Source: Pseudomonas oryzihabitans (GTDB lineage Bacteria; Pseudomonadota; Gammaproteobacteria; Pseudomonadales; Pseudomonadaceae). Taken from it: a DNA stretch of 64,000 nucleotides. The stretch covers positions 1 through 64,000 of the forward strand of contig NZ_CP013987.1 in the NCBI RefSeq assembly GCF_001518815.1. Reading direction: 5' to 3'. Both the position numbers and the translations under genes were made by a program. The notes beneath the pieces are model-generated. The model was not told the DNA's origin. It made no database searches and saw nothing but the letters and a program-made list of their open reading frames with translations. Positions 26,162 to 40,092 of this stretch are shown here, one piece after another (position 1 is the stretch's first letter; every line of letters starts with the position of its first letter).

Positions 26162-26498
26162 GCGTAAATAAAATTAACAGGTCAAAAGGTTTTAAAGGAC
26201 TATTGAAGTGAATATGTATGGTGAAGCCGATTTCTGTGGATAGAACGCGCAGACACAGATGCCCACTGGCCGGAGGGAGACCGGCAACTCTGTTTTCAAC
26301 AGGTGGAGCAAGGGTGGCTAGCCTGGTCAGAGGCTGTGGATAAGCGAAGGGGTTACCCACATCACTATTATCCACAGCGCAAACCCGGTACTTGTCCAGA
26401 AAGGTCAGACGGCGTTATCCACAGAGCTGACGGTCGCCTGAAGGATGGTCTGGACGGAAGGGGCTATTCGCCGGGAAACTGCGCGGTCATGTGGATAA
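26162..26498. other. oriC: chromosomal replication origin oriC (rpmH-dnaA spacer)
   Basis: The 526-base spacer between rpmH and dnaA holds an AT-rich unwinding candidate (26162-26220) followed by DnaA boxes: TGTGGATAG 26235-26243, TGTGGATAA 26335-26343, TTACCCACA 26353-26361, TTATCCACA 26368-26376, TTATCCACA 26415-26423 and TGTGGATAA 26490-26498. Four are perfect 9-mers and two have one mismatch. The layout (AT-rich edge, then clustered boxes, then dnaA) is that of the experimentally known Pseudomonas origin class. The last box overlaps the dnaA promoter. Confidence 0.93.
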
Positions 26499-26520
26499 CC
26501 CGGGTGGGGAGGGATACAAT
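26492..26520 (+). promoter_or_regulatory. dnaA promoter overlapped by a DnaA box
   Basis: TACAAT at 26515-26520 is a good -10, with a weak -35 TGGATA 17 bases upstream at 26492-26497. That -35 is inside the perfect DnaA box at 26490-26498, so DnaA binding would repress its own gene. The dnaA GTG start follows about 50 bases after the -10. Confidence 0.65.
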
Positions 26521-26570
26521 GGGCGTTTGCTCATGGCCCTTCCGGGCCGCTCCAGTCCTTGGGAGACGCT

Positions 26571-28040
26571 GTGTCGGTCGAACTCTGGCAACGTTGCGTA
26601 GATGTGCTGCGCGACGAGCTGCCTTCGCAACAATTCAATACCTGGATCCGGCCACTGCAGGTGGAAGCGGAAGGGGATGAGCTGCGGGTGTTCGCGCCCA
26701 ACCGCTTCGTGCTCGATTGGGTCAACGAGAAGTACCTGAGCCGAATCCTCGAATTGCTCGAGGAGCATGCCGACGACGGTATCGCGCCAGTGCTTTCCTT
26801 GTTGATCGGGAGCAAGCGCAGCAACAAGCCGCGCCCGGCCCAGACACCCAGTAGCCAGAGCAGCCCCCTGCCGCCGCCGGTACAGGCCCCGCAGCCGATC
26901 CAGTCGGATATCGTCACCGCGGGTGTGGCCCTGGAAGACGTAACGGCAGAACTGGCCGAGGCCGACGAGCCGGCGGTCAAGACCGAACGCACCGTGCAGG
27001 TTGAAGGTGCACTCAAGCACACCAGCTATCTCAACCGTACCTTCACCTTCGAGAACTTCGTCGAGGGCAAGTCCAACCAGCTGGCCCGCGCGGCGGCCTG
27101 GCAGGTGGCGGACAATCCCAAGCACGGCTACAACCCGCTCTTCCTTTATGGCGGCGTGGGTCTGGGTAAGACCCACCTGATGCACGCTGTGGGCAACCAC
27201 CTGCTCAAGCGCAACCCGAATGCCAAGATCGTCTATCTGCATTCGGAGCGTTTCGTCGCCGACATGGTCAAGGCGCTGCAGCTCAATGCCATCAACGAAT
27301 TCAAGCGCTTCTACCGCTCGGTGGATGCCCTGCTGATCGATGACATCCAGTTTTTCGCCCGCAAGGAGCGATCGCAGGAAGAGTTTTTCCACACCTTCAA
27401 TGCGCTGCTCGAAGGTGGACAACAGGTGATTCTCACCAGCGACCGTTATCCCAAGGAGATCGATGGCCTGGAAGAGCGGCTCAAGTCGCGCTTCGGCTGG
27501 GGCCTCACCGTGGCCGTGGAGCCACCGGAGCTGGAAACACGGGTGGCGATCCTGATGAAGAAGGCCGACCAGGCCAAGGTCGACCTGCCCCACGACGCCG
27601 CCTTCTTTATCGCCCAGCGCATCCGTTCCAACGTTCGTGAACTGGAAGGCGCGCTCAAGCGGGTGATCGCCCACGCCCACTTCATGGGACGGGACATCAC
27701 CATCGAGCTGATCCGTGAGTCGCTCAAGGATCTCCTGGCACTGCAGGACAAGCTGGTCAGCATCGACAACATCCAGCGCACCGCGGCCGAGTATTACAAG
27801 ATCAAGATCGCCGATCTGCTGTCCAAACGCCGCTCGCGCTCGGTGGCCCGGCCGCGGCAGGTCGCCATGGCGTTGTCTAAGGAACTGACCAACCACAGCC
27901 TGCCGGAAATCGGCGACGCCTTTGGCGGACGCGATCACACGACGGTGTTGCACGCCTGTCGAAAGATCGCCGAACTTCGGGAATCCGACGCGGATATTCG
28001 CGAGGATTACAAGAACCTGCTGCGTACCCTGACCACCTGA
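26571..28040 (+). CDS. dnaA: chromosomal replication initiator protein DnaA
   Basis: A 489-residue initiator. Domain I ([18 protein letters not shown]) is followed by a Pro/Gln-rich linker (about 90-150), an AAA+ domain with P-loop GVGLGKTH near residue 195, and domain IV with the DNA-binding signature [15 protein letters not shown]. It binds the 9-mers described here and melts oriC. The start is a GTG at 26571, matching the conserved Pseudomonas N-terminus; GGGAG lies upstream. dnaN follows after 28 bases. Confidence 0.99.
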   Translation: MSVELWQRCVDVLRDELPSQQFNTWIRPLQVEAEGDELRVFAPNRFVLDWVNEKYLSRILELLEEHADDGIAPVLSLLIGSKRSNKPRPAQTPSSQSSPLPPPVQAPQPIQSDIVTAGVALEDVTAELAEADEPAVKTERTVQVEGALKHTSYLNRTFTFENFVEGKSNQLARAAAWQVADNPKHGYNPLFLYGGVGLGKTHLMHAVGNHLLKRNPNAKIVYLHSERFVADMVKALQLNAINEFKRFYRSVDALLIDDIQFFARKERSQEEFFHTFNALLEGGQQVILTSDRYPKEIDGLEERLKSRFGWGLTVAVEPPELETRVAILMKKADQAKVDLPHDAAFFIAQRIRSNVRELEGALKRVIAHAHFMGRDITIELIRESLKDLLALQDKLVSIDNIQRTAAEYYKIKIADLLSKRRSRSVARPRQVAMALSKELTNHSLPEIGDAFGGRDHTTVLHACRKIAELRESDADIREDYKNLLRTLTT

Positions 28041-28068
28041 CGGACGCGGCCCTGGCAAGGACCTGACC

Positions 28069-29172
28069 ATGCATTTCACCATTCAACGTGAAGCCCTGTT
28101 GAAACCGCTGCAGCTGGTGGCCGGTGTCGTGGAACGTCGGCAAACGCTGCCGGTGCTGTCCAACGTACTCCTGGTCGTGGAAGGCCAGCGGTTGTCGCTG
28201 ACCGGTACCGACCTGGAAGTCGAGCTAGTTGGCCGGGTCGATCTGGAAGAAGCCGCCGAGGCTGGCGAGATCACCGTGCCGGCGCGCAAGCTCATGGACA
28301 TCTGCAAGAGCCTGCAGCCCGATGCGCTGATCGACATCCGCACCGAGGAGCAGAAGCTGCTGATCCGTGCCGGACGCAGCCGTTTCACCCTGTCCACCCT
28401 GCCCGCCAACGACTTCCCCACCGTGGAGGAAGGCCCGGGCTCGCTGAAGTTCAGCATTCCCCAGGGCCGCCTGCGTCGCCTGATCGAGCGCACCGGCTTC
28501 GCCATGGCTCAGCAGGACGTGCGCTACTACCTCAACGGCATGTTGCTGGAAGCCAGCACCGGACGCCTGCGCGCCGTGGCCACCGACGGCCACCGCCTGG
28601 CCATGTGCATGCTGGAGGCCGACGTCGACCAGGCCGAGAAGCACCAGGTCATCGTGCCGCGCAAGGGCATCCTGGAATTGTCGCGCCTGCTCACCGAACC
28701 GGAAGAACCGGTCAACGTCGTTCTGGGTCAGCACCATATTCGTGCCACCACGGGCGACTTCACCTTTACCTCCAAGCTGGTGGACGGCAAGTTCCCCGAC
28801 TACGAGCGTGTCCTGCCGCGGCATGGCGACAAGCTGGTGCTGGGTGAACGCCAGCATCTGCGTGAGGCTTTCAGCCGCACCGCCATTCTCTCCAATGAGA
28901 AATATCGCGGCATTCGCCTGCAGCTGGAAAACGGCTTCATGAAGATCCAGGCCAATAACCCGGAGCAGGAAGAGGCCGAGGAAGAGCTGCAGGTCGACTA
29001 TGACGGCGGCAGTCTGGAGATCGGTTTCAACGTCAGCTACCTGCTCGACGTGCTGGGCGTGATGACCACCGACCAGGTGCGTATCACCCTGTCCGATTCC
29101 AGCAGCAGTGCGCTGTTGCAAGAGGCGGGCAACGACGATTCCTCCTATGTCGTGATGCCGATGCGCCTCTGA
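28069..29172 (+). CDS. dnaN: DNA polymerase III beta subunit (sliding clamp)
   Basis: A 367-residue clamp made of three similar domains, starting [17 protein letters not shown] and ending [12 protein letters not shown], the conserved C-terminus. Two subunits form the ring that tethers polymerase III to DNA. Standard length. It lies between dnaA and recF (10 bases downstream), in the usual operon order. Confidence 0.99.
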   Translation: MHFTIQREALLKPLQLVAGVVERRQTLPVLSNVLLVVEGQRLSLTGTDLEVELVGRVDLEEAAEAGEITVPARKLMDICKSLQPDALIDIRTEEQKLLIRAGRSRFTLSTLPANDFPTVEEGPGSLKFSIPQGRLRRLIERTGFAMAQQDVRYYLNGMLLEASTGRLRAVATDGHRLAMCMLEADVDQAEKHQVIVPRKGILELSRLLTEPEEPVNVVLGQHHIRATTGDFTFTSKLVDGKFPDYERVLPRHGDKLVLGERQHLREAFSRTAILSNEKYRGIRLQLENGFMKIQANNPEQEEAEEELQVDYDGGSLEIGFNVSYLLDVLGVMTTDQVRITLSDSSSSALLQEAGNDDSSYVVMPMRL

Positions 29173-29182
29173 TCGCCGCTCG

Positions 29183-32709
<3,527 letters not shown>

Positions 32710-32726
32710 TAGCTTCGGTTATGCAC

Positions 32727-32751
32727 AAGCCCCGCCATGCGGGGCTTTTTT
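32727..32751 (+). terminator. rho-independent terminator after gyrB
   Basis: A perfect 9-bp stem AAGCCCCGC / GCGGGGCTT with a 3-base loop is followed by TTTT, 17 bases after the gyrB stop. It ends the dnaA-dnaN-recF-gyrB operon. Confidence 0.93.
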
Positions 32752-32830
32752 GTGGAAAACATTCTGGCTAGAGGCAGACGCCGTTTCGTTCCCTGCTCAG
32801 GAATGCCGCTCATCTTATAGCCAGGGGTTT

Positions 32831-33049
32831 TGTGGATAGTTTTGCTCAGCGTCTTTTGAAGAGACCTTTGAATGCAAGCAAAGAGGCCGTGCCATGCGGC
32901 ATAGAGACACAGGCTATAAAGGATCATCCTGTGGATAAGCTTGGGAATAAGCTTGTCGGTACTTGTGGATGAGCGCTGATCCGAGGTAGCAGGCCGAAAT
33001 TCAGGCACGCAGAAATGCCTAGTCGGCCTGTGGATAAGTGTGTGGGTAA
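32831..33049. other. DnaA-box cluster downstream of gyrB
   Basis: The 402-base gap between gyrB and the plsC-type gene has no gene. It carries TGTGGATAG (32831-32839), TGTGGATAA (32930-32938), TGTGGATGA (32964-32972), TGTGGATAA (33029-33037) and TGTGGGTAA (33041-33049): two perfect and three one-mismatch boxes, all in the same orientation. A direct repeat ATAAGCTTG occurs at 32935-32943 and 32947-32955. There is no AT-rich element like that of oriC, so a DnaA-binding reservoir is more likely than an origin. Confidence 0.6.
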
Positions 33050-33063
33050 AGTGAGGAAAACCG

Positions 33064-33093
33064 GTGAAAACAGCCAGGCCATTGCGGCCTGGC
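33064..33093 (-). terminator. terminator after the plsC-type gene
   Basis: On the minus strand a CCAGGCCGCAATGGCCTGG hairpin (33073-33092) is followed by CTGTTTTC, 19 bases after the acyltransferase stop. Confidence 0.75.
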
Positions 33094-33111
33094 GATCAGG
33101 CGATTATGCGG

Positions 33112-33861
33112 TCAGGCGACGCGGCGCTCGGTTGGGCTGGCGTCAGAGGCGGGCGCAAGCGCCTGCTCGATGAAGGCAAAGCTGCGGGCATTCAGATCGA
33201 CGATGGCGCGGGGATCCTGACCCTGTGGATAGAGCAGCGGGCCGATGCTGACCTTGATGGTCCCCGGCGACTTGATCCAGGAACGATTTGGCCAGTAGGC
33301 GCCGGCGTTGTGGGCAATGGGCAGGATGGGGACGTTCAGGCTGCAGGCCAGGGCGGCACCACCGCGGGAGAACTTGCCCATCTTGCCAGGATCGATGCGG
33401 GTGCCCTGGGGGAAGATCAGCACCCAGCAGCCCTGGGCCAGGTAGCGGCCGCCCTGCTCGGTCAGCTGCTGCAGGGCCAGCTTGCCGTTGTCGCGGTCGA
33501 TGGCGATGGGCTTGAGCAGCGAGAAAGCCCAGCCAAAGAAGGGAATCCGCAGCAGTTCGCGCTTGATCACCTGGGAGGTGGGTTCGAACTGGGCGGACAG
33601 GAAGAAGGTTTCCCAGGTGCTCTGGTGGTTGGCCACGATCACGCAGGGCTGCGCCGGGACGTTTTCCAGCCCTTCGATTTCGTAACGAATGCCGCAGATG
33701 ACCTTGGCCAGCCAGACGGCAAAGCCGGTCCAGGCCTTGACCACTAGCCGATAGCGAGCGCGATAGGCCAGGAAGGGCGCGATCAGCAGGCTGACGCAGG
33801 ACCAGAGGATGCCGCTGGTCCCCAGCAGCACGTAGAACAACAGGGTACGCAAGAGCCGCAT
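33112..33861 (-). CDS. lysophospholipid acyltransferase (PlsC family)
   Basis: A 249-residue 1-acyl-sn-glycerol-3-phosphate acyltransferase-like protein. An N-terminal hydrophobic helix precedes the catalytic NHQSTWE (HX4E, where many relatives have HX4D) and the FPQGTR substrate motif. It acylates lysophosphatidic acid or another lysophospholipid at the inner membrane. The P. aeruginosa gene at the same position has been called lptA/olsA-like; the exact substrate is uncertain. It overlaps gmhB by one base and ends the glyQ-glyS-gmhB-plsC gene row. Confidence 0.88.
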   Translation of the reverse strand: MRLLRTLLFYVLLGTSGILWSCVSLLIAPFLAYRARYRLVVKAWTGFAVWLAKVICGIRYEIEGLENVPAQPCVIVANHQSTWETFFLSAQFEPTSQVIKRELLRIPFFGWAFSLLKPIAIDRDNGKLALQQLTEQGGRYLAQGCWVLIFPQGTRIDPGKMGKFSRGGAALACSLNVPILPIAHNAGAYWPNRSWIKSPGTIKVSIGPLLYPQGQDPRAIVDLNARSFAFIEQALAPASDASPTERRVA

Positions 33862-34403
33862 CAGCGCGTTTCCTCAAGCAGGTGATCAACCACCGCAGCC
33901 AGGTCGGCGAAGACCTGGGTACCGGATGGTAAGGGCTTGGCCAGGGTGCGCTCGCCCTTGCCGGTACGCACCAGGTAGGGCGTACAGCCAAGGGCCACGC
34001 CGGCTTCCAGGTCGCGCAGGCTGTCGCCGACCACGGGGACTTCCGCAAGATCAGAGCGCCCGTAATGGGTGGCAATGGCGCGGAACAGGCCGGGTAGCGG
34101 CTTGCGGCAGTCACAGCCTGCTTCCGGGCCATGGGGGCAGTGCAGGATCAGATCGACCCGGCCGCCCTCCTCCGCCAGCAGGCGTTGCAGCTTCTCGTGC
34201 ATGGCCGCCAGGTCATCTTCCGTGAAATAGCCTCGGGCCAGACCTGACTGGTTGGTGGCCACGGCCACCTGCCAGCCGGCCCGGTTCAGGCGGGCGATCG
34301 CGGCGAGGCTGCCGGGCAGCGGTTGCCACTGCTCGGCGCTACGCACGTAGTCATCGGAGTCGACATTGATGACGCCATCGCGGTCCAGCACGATCAACTT
34401 CAT
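33861..34403 (-). CDS. gmhB: D-glycero-beta-D-manno-heptose 1,7-bisphosphate 7-phosphatase
   Basis: A 180-residue HAD phosphatase. The nucleophile motif DRDGVIN is at residues 8-14 and the zinc-binding Cys/His loop CPHGPEAGCDCRKP is typical of GmhB. It makes heptose-1-phosphate for the ADP-heptose needed in LPS core. It follows glyS after 3 bases and runs straight into the acyltransferase gene, both relevant to envelope lipids. Confidence 0.94.
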   Translation of the reverse strand: MKLIVLDRDGVINVDSDDYVRSAEQWQPLPGSLAAIARLNRAGWQVAVATNQSGLARGYFTEDDLAAMHEKLQRLLAEEGGRVDLILHCPHGPEAGCDCRKPLPGLFRAIATHYGRSDLAEVPVVGDSLRDLEAGVALGCTPYLVRTGKGERTLAKPLPSGTQVFADLAAVVDHLLEETR

Positions 34404-34406
34404 GCC

Positions 34407-36463
34407 CTAGCCCAGCACCGAGATGTCGGCGATGCCGAGGAACAGGCCGCGCAGATGCGCGAGCAGCGCATAGCGATTGGCGCGGACGCGCTCGTCTTCG
34501 GCGTTGACCAGGACTTCGTCGAAGAAGGCATCCACCGGCGCGCGCAGGCTGGCCAGACGCTCGAGGGCTTCGCCATAGCGACGGGCTTCGGCCAGGGGCG
34601 CGGCATCCCGCTCGGCAGCGGCGATGGCGGCGGCCAGGGTGCGCTCGGCGTCAGTCTCGAACAAGGCGGCATCGGCCTGGGCGGCAACCTGACCTTCGAA
34701 TTTACCGAGCAGGTTGGAGACACGCTTGTTGGCGGCCGCCAGGGCTTCGGCTTCGGGCAGGCGACGGAAGGCCTGCACGGCCTGGACGCGCTGGTCGAAA
34801 TCCAGTGCCGAGGCCGGACGCAGGGCGCGCACGGCCAGGTAGGCGGCGGTGTCGATGCCTTCGTCCTCGTAGCGGGCGCGCAGCCGGTCGAAGACGAAGT
34901 CCAGTACCTGCTCCTGCAGGCCGGCCGTCTTGACCCGCTCGCCGTAGCCGGCGATGGCGAAGGCGACGGCGGCTGGCAGATCCAGCTCCAGTCCCTTCTC
35001 GATGAGGATGCGCAGCACGCCCAGGGCCTGACGGCGCAGAGCGAAGGGATCCTTGCTGCCGGTGGGCAGCATGCCGATGCCGAAGATGCCGACCAGGGTA
35101 TCGAGCTTGTCGGCCAGGGCTACCGCCGCGCCGGTCAGGGTCTGCGGCAGTTCGGCGCCGGCGCCGCGCGGCATGTACTGCTCGTTGAGCGCCAGGGCCA
35201 CGTCTTCGGCCTCGCCGCCTTTCTTGGCGTAGTAGTAGCCAGCGATGCCCTGCATCTCGGGGAATTCGCCGACCATCTCGGTGGCCAGGTCGCACTTGGC
35301 AAGCACGCCGGCGCGGTGGGCACGCTCAGCATCACCGCCGATGCGTTCGGCGATAAAGGCGGCCAGGGCGGCGACGCGCTGGGCCTTGTCGTAGACCGTG
35401 CCGAGCTGGGCCTGGAAGACCACGTTCTTGAGGCGCTCGTTGAAGCTTTCCAGCGGCTGCTTCTGGTCCTGCTTGAAGAAGAACTCGGCATCGGTGAGAC
35501 GGGGGCGCACCACCTTCTCGTTGCCGCTGACGATCTGCGCCGGATCCTTGCTTTCCAGGTTGGCCACGGTGATGAAACGTGGCAAGAGCTTGCCCTGGGC
35601 GTCCAGCAGGCAGAAGTACTTCTGGTTGTCCTGCATGGTGGTGATGAGCGCTTCCTGGGGCACTTCGAGGAAGCGTTCCTCGAAGGCGCAGACCAGGGGC
35701 ACCGGCCATTCCACCAGGGCGGTCACCTCGTCCAGCAGCGCGGGCGGCACCACGGCGCTGCCCTGCTCCGCCGCAGCCAGTTCGGCCACGCGGGACTCGA
35801 TGAGCTGACGTCGCTCGGCGAAGTCGGCCAGCACATGGGCGGCACGCAGATCGGCGGCATAGTGGGCCGGGGCGCTGATACGCACGGCATCGGGATGGTG
35901 GAAACGATGGCCACGGGACTCACGACCGGCACGGCGGGTGAGGATCTCGCAGTCGATGACCTCATCGCCCAGCAGCATCACCAGCCACTGGGTCGGACGG
36001 ACGAACTCCTCGCGGCGGGCGGCCCAGCGCATGCGCTTGGGAATCGGCAGCTCGGCCAGGGACGCCTCGACGATACCAGGCAGCAGGGAGGCGGCTGGCT
36101 GGCCGGGAATGCTCTGGGAAAATCTCAGCTTGGGGCCGCTGCGATCGATGGCGCTGATGTCGACGCCACACTTGCGGGCGAAACCCAGAGCCGCCTGGGT
36201 GGGCTGGCCATCGGCGCCAAAGGCGGCCTGGACCGGCGGGCCATCCAGGTTGACACTCCGCTCGGGCTGCTGGGTCTGCAGGGCTTCGACCAGTACCGCC
36301 AGACGGCGCGGCGCGGCATAGGCGCGGGCGCTGGCGTAGCCGAGACCGGCCTGCTTGAGGCCCTTCTCGATGCCGGAGAGAAAGCTGTCGCCGAGGGTCT
36401 TGAGCGCCTTGGGGGGCAGTTCTTCGGTACCCAGTTCGACCAGGAAATCCAGGGTATCGCTCA

Positions 36464-36464
<1 letters not shown>
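34407..36464 (-). CDS. glyS: glycine--tRNA ligase beta subunit
   Basis: A 685-residue beta subunit starting [21 protein letters not shown], the conserved N-terminus, and ending with an anticodon-binding/DALR-type helical domain. With GlyQ it forms the alpha2beta2 enzyme that charges tRNA-Gly. Two ATG codons are adjacent (36467 and 36464). The second is preferred because AGGAGG is 7 bases from it and 4 from the first, although the first gives an ATGA overlap with the glyQ stop. Confidence 0.97.
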
Positions 36465-37429
<965 letters not shown>

Positions 37430-37551
37430 GAAAAATACCCGTTCGGCTGCGACGAAAAGCCGGAGAGTATAGCTGAAAGCCGGGGGTGACCGCATGGGCT
37501 CGTAGGGCTGCCCGGCGGTATTTGGCAAGGATGGCTGCCTGCGCGCTCTCT

Positions 37552-37610
37552 CGCGGCCATGGGCGCTCCTACAGGTACGGGTTGGCCTGTAGGAGCGGCC
37601 CATGGCCGCG
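37552..37610. repeat. REP-like inverted repeat, type 1
   Basis: CGCGGCCATGGGCGCTCCTA-CA (37552-37573) and TGTAGGAGCGGCCCATGGCC-GCG (37588-37610) form an imperfect inverted repeat (one C missing in the left arm) around a 14-base loop. A related pair occurs at 53362-53436. Repeats with this CCATGG-GCTCCTACA motif are a familiar Pseudomonas REP type. It lies in the 341-base glyQ-tag spacer, which otherwise shows no gene. Confidence 0.8.
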
Positions 37611-37770
37611 ATAAAGGTAGCTGCTCCTAAGGTAGCAGCGCCTGCGGCCTGGTAGAAACGTGCGTTCTGAGTATTCGCCATACCACCATTCCAGAATCCG
37701 TTGTGATTCGCCTCCGCTGGCGGGCAATTGCGCTAAGGTGCGGCCTTTCCTCCTCGACCGAGTCTTCGCC

Positions 37771-38355
37771 ATGCCGCGTTGCTTCTGGTGCACCGCCGAT
37801 CCGCTGTACATCGAATATCACGACCACGAATGGGGCGTACCCCAGCGCGATCCAGCGGTGCTCTTCGAATTCCTGCTGCTGGAAGGCTTCCAGGCGGGGC
37901 TGTCGTGGATCACCGTGCTGAAGAAGCGCGAGCGCTATCGCCAGGTGCTGCACGGCTTCGATCCTCGGCGGCTGGCGCAGTTGACCGATGCGGAGCTCGC
38001 GGAGCTGATGCAGGACCCAGGCATCATCCGCAACGGCGCCAAGCTGCGCGCCGCCCGTCAGAATGCGCAGGCCTGGCTCAGGCTCGAAGACCCGGCCGAT
38101 TGGCTGTGGTCCTTTGTCGGTGGCGCGCCACGCATCAACCATTTTCGCGACCGCGACGAGGTGCCGGCGATCACTCCGGAAGCCGAGGCCATGAGCAAGG
38201 CGCTCAAGAAAGCCGGTTTCACCTTTGTCGGCCCGACCATCTGCTACGCCTTCATGCAGGCCATGGGGTTGGTGATGGACCACACTCTCGATTGCGACCG
38301 CCATGCCGAGTTGGCTCGTCCGTCGGCAGAACTGCAAGAAAAGTCGAATGTATAG
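37771..38355 (+). CDS. tag: DNA-3-methyladenine glycosylase I
   Basis: A 194-residue helix-hairpin-helix glycosylase. It starts MPRCFWCTADPLYIEYHDHEWG and has the Cys/His zinc-snap residues of TagI (CFWC at the start, CDRHAE at the end). It removes 3-methyladenine from alkylated DNA. The start at 37771 is the first family residue; the frame is open 37 codons upstream. It is divergent from glyQ. Confidence 0.96.
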   Translation: MPRCFWCTADPLYIEYHDHEWGVPQRDPAVLFEFLLLEGFQAGLSWITVLKKRERYRQVLHGFDPRRLAQLTDAELAELMQDPGIIRNGAKLRAARQNAQAWLRLEDPADWLWSFVGGAPRINHFRDRDEVPAITPEAEAMSKALKKAGFTFVGPTICYAFMQAMGLVMDHTLDCDRHAELARPSAELQEKSNV

Positions 38356-38445
38356 CTGCCAGTTGGCGCGAACCTTACGCTTTCTTAACGTTTCCGGGAC
38401 CTGTAGACGCTAAACTGTCGGCGCATTCAGACAGGAGTCCCTCTT

Positions 38446-39333
38446 TTGGAAAGATTCAAAGGCGCGCTGATGATCGCCTTCCTGCGCCTTTTCGCCCTGC
38501 TGCCCTGGCCACTGGTCCAGCGCCTGGGTGGATTCATCGGCTGGTGCATGTGGAAGCTGCCGACCCGCGCCAGCAAGGTTACCCGCATCAACCTCGCCCA
38601 CTGTTTTCCCGAACTCGATGCCGCCGGCCTGGAACGGCTGTCGCGCGAGTGCCTGCGCGGCATCGGCAAGACCCTAACCGAAAGCGCCTGCGCCTGGATC
38701 TGGTCGCCCCAGCGCTCCCTGCGCCTGGTGCGCGAGGTGGAAGGCATGGACGTCCTCCAAGAAGCCCTGGCCTCCGGCGATGGCGTGGTGGGCATCACCA
38801 GCCACCTGGGCAACTGGGAATTGCTCAACCACTTCTATTGCTCCCATGCCAAGCCGATCATCTTCTACCGGCCGCCCAAGCTGAAGGCGGTGGATGACCT
38901 GCTCAAGCGCCAGCGGGTCCAGCTGGGTAACCGCGTGGCGCCTTCCACTCCGGAAGGTATCATCAGCGTGATCAAGGAAGTCCGACGCGGCGGTGCCGTG
39001 GGGATTCCGGCCGATCCCGAGCCGAGTCGCAGCGCCGGGCTCTTCGTGCCTTTCCTCGGCACCACCGCCCTGACCAGCAAGTTCGTCCCTTCGCTGCTGG
39101 CGCGCGGCAAGGCCCGTGGGGTGTTCTTCCATGCCGTGCGCCTGGAAGATGGCAGCGGCTACAAGGTGATCCTGGAAGCCGCCCCCCAGGCCATGTACGA
39201 CCCGGATCCGGAGGTCTCGGTGGCCGCCATGAGCGAGGTGCTGGCCGGCTACGTGCGTCGCTATCCGACCCAGTACATGTGGAGCATGAAGAGATTCAAG
39301 AATCGCCCGGACGGCGAAGAGAAGTGGTACTGA
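38446..39333 (+). CDS. lipid A lauroyl/myristoyl acyltransferase (LpxL/HtrB type)
   Basis: A 295-residue LpxL/LpxM-family acyltransferase. One N-terminal membrane helix is followed by the catalytic SHLGNWE (HX4E) motif and the conserved GIPADPEPSRSAG region. It adds a secondary acyl chain to lipid A at the inner membrane. The start is a TTG at 38446, supported by AGGAG 9 bases upstream and by the family sequence MERFKGAL. The gene at this position in P. aeruginosa (PA0011) is of this family. Confidence 0.92.
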   Translation: MERFKGALMIAFLRLFALLPWPLVQRLGGFIGWCMWKLPTRASKVTRINLAHCFPELDAAGLERLSRECLRGIGKTLTESACAWIWSPQRSLRLVREVEGMDVLQEALASGDGVVGITSHLGNWELLNHFYCSHAKPIIFYRPPKLKAVDDLLKRQRVQLGNRVAPSTPEGIISVIKEVRRGGAVGIPADPEPSRSAGLFVPFLGTTALTSKFVPSLLARGKARGVFFHAVRLEDGSGYKVILEAAPQAMYDPDPEVSVAAMSEVLAGYVRRYPTQYMWSMKRFKNRPDGEEKWY

Positions 39334-39500
39334 GTCCCCTGGCCCGGATCATGTCTGGGCCCTGAAGGGCGTGCGGTCGTCTTATGACCTATCGCTCGGC
39401 GCTTCGCCAGGACCGTTCGGTCGGCGCGCGGCTGACAGGCGCCGGGCTTTGCCGGAAGCTGCCCGGACCTCAAGGAAGCGCCAAGTCAGGGAGTCAGGCG

Positions 39501-39773
39501 ATGAATTCGCGGGATCAGCGCCAGCATACCCGTACCCCCCTCAAGTGCCGGCTGTGGATCGCCTATCCGGATGGCGAGATCGTCGGCGAGACCCGCGATC
39601 TGTCCGATGGCGGCGTCTACGTGGTGCATCCCGAACTGACGCGGCTGCCGCGAGGTACTCGGGTAGTGGGTCAGGTGCTCGACCTGCCCATGGAGGCACC
39701 CAAGGTGACCATGGAAATCATGCGCACCGACGGAGAAGGTGCCGGCCTCAAGTTCCTGCGTGATCAGGACTGA
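39501..39773 (+). CDS. PilZ domain protein
   Basis: A 90-residue single PilZ domain. The c-di-GMP binding residues are present in modified form: RQHTRTPLK (RxxxR-like) near the start and DLSDGGVYV (D/NxSxxG). It is likely a small c-di-GMP effector with unknown partner. The start was placed at 39501 (MNSRDQRQ), after GGGAG; the frame is open earlier. It follows lpxL and its 3' end overlaps the convergent TPR gene by 10 bases. Confidence 0.88.
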   Translation: MNSRDQRQHTRTPLKCRLWIAYPDGEIVGETRDLSDGGVYVVHPELTRLPRGTRVVGQVLDLPMEAPKVTMEIMRTDGEGAGLKFLRDQD

Positions 39774-40081
39774 GCGCGGCGCGCCAGGCGCTTGAGAAAC
39801 ACCGTCATCTCCTTTTCCGCCTGCTTGTCGCCCTTGGCCTGCGCCGCCTGCAGGCCCTGCGTCCAGGCGGCTTCGGCGCTTGCCAGGTCGCCGCTACTCT
39901 CGTGGGCCTTGCCCAGCAGCTTCCAGGCCGCCGAATACGCCGGATCGAACTCGACGCAGTGCGCCAGGTGCTCGAGCGCCCGCGCAGGTTCGCCCGCATC
40001 CAGATAGCCCTTGCCCAGACCGAACCTGAGCAGGGCATTGTCCTGGCCGCGAGCGAGCATTTTCTCCAGGGATTCGAGCAT
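39764..40081 (-). CDS. tetratricopeptide-repeat protein
   Basis: A 105-residue cytoplasmic protein of two to three TPR units (ALLRFGLGKGYLDAG, AYSAAWKLLGKAHESSG, AEAAWTQGLQAAQAKGD). It has no signal peptide and no catalytic motif. It is a probable protein-interaction adaptor of unknown partner, conserved at this place in Pseudomonas. It starts 11 bases after rsmB, exactly where trkA stands in P. aeruginosa. Confidence 0.8.
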   Translation of the reverse strand: MLESLEKMLARGQDNALLRFGLGKGYLDAGEPARALEHLAHCVEFDPAYSAAWKLLGKAHESSGDLASAEAAWTQGLQAAQAKGDKQAEKEMTVFLKRLARRAQS

Positions 40082-40092
40082 GGCGAGGTCTC

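Noticed and set aside
37430-37681. N-terminal extension of glyQ to 37681
   Set aside because: The extra 84 codons show no similarity to GlyQ, and pass through a REP-like repeat; family sequence begins at the GTG 37429.
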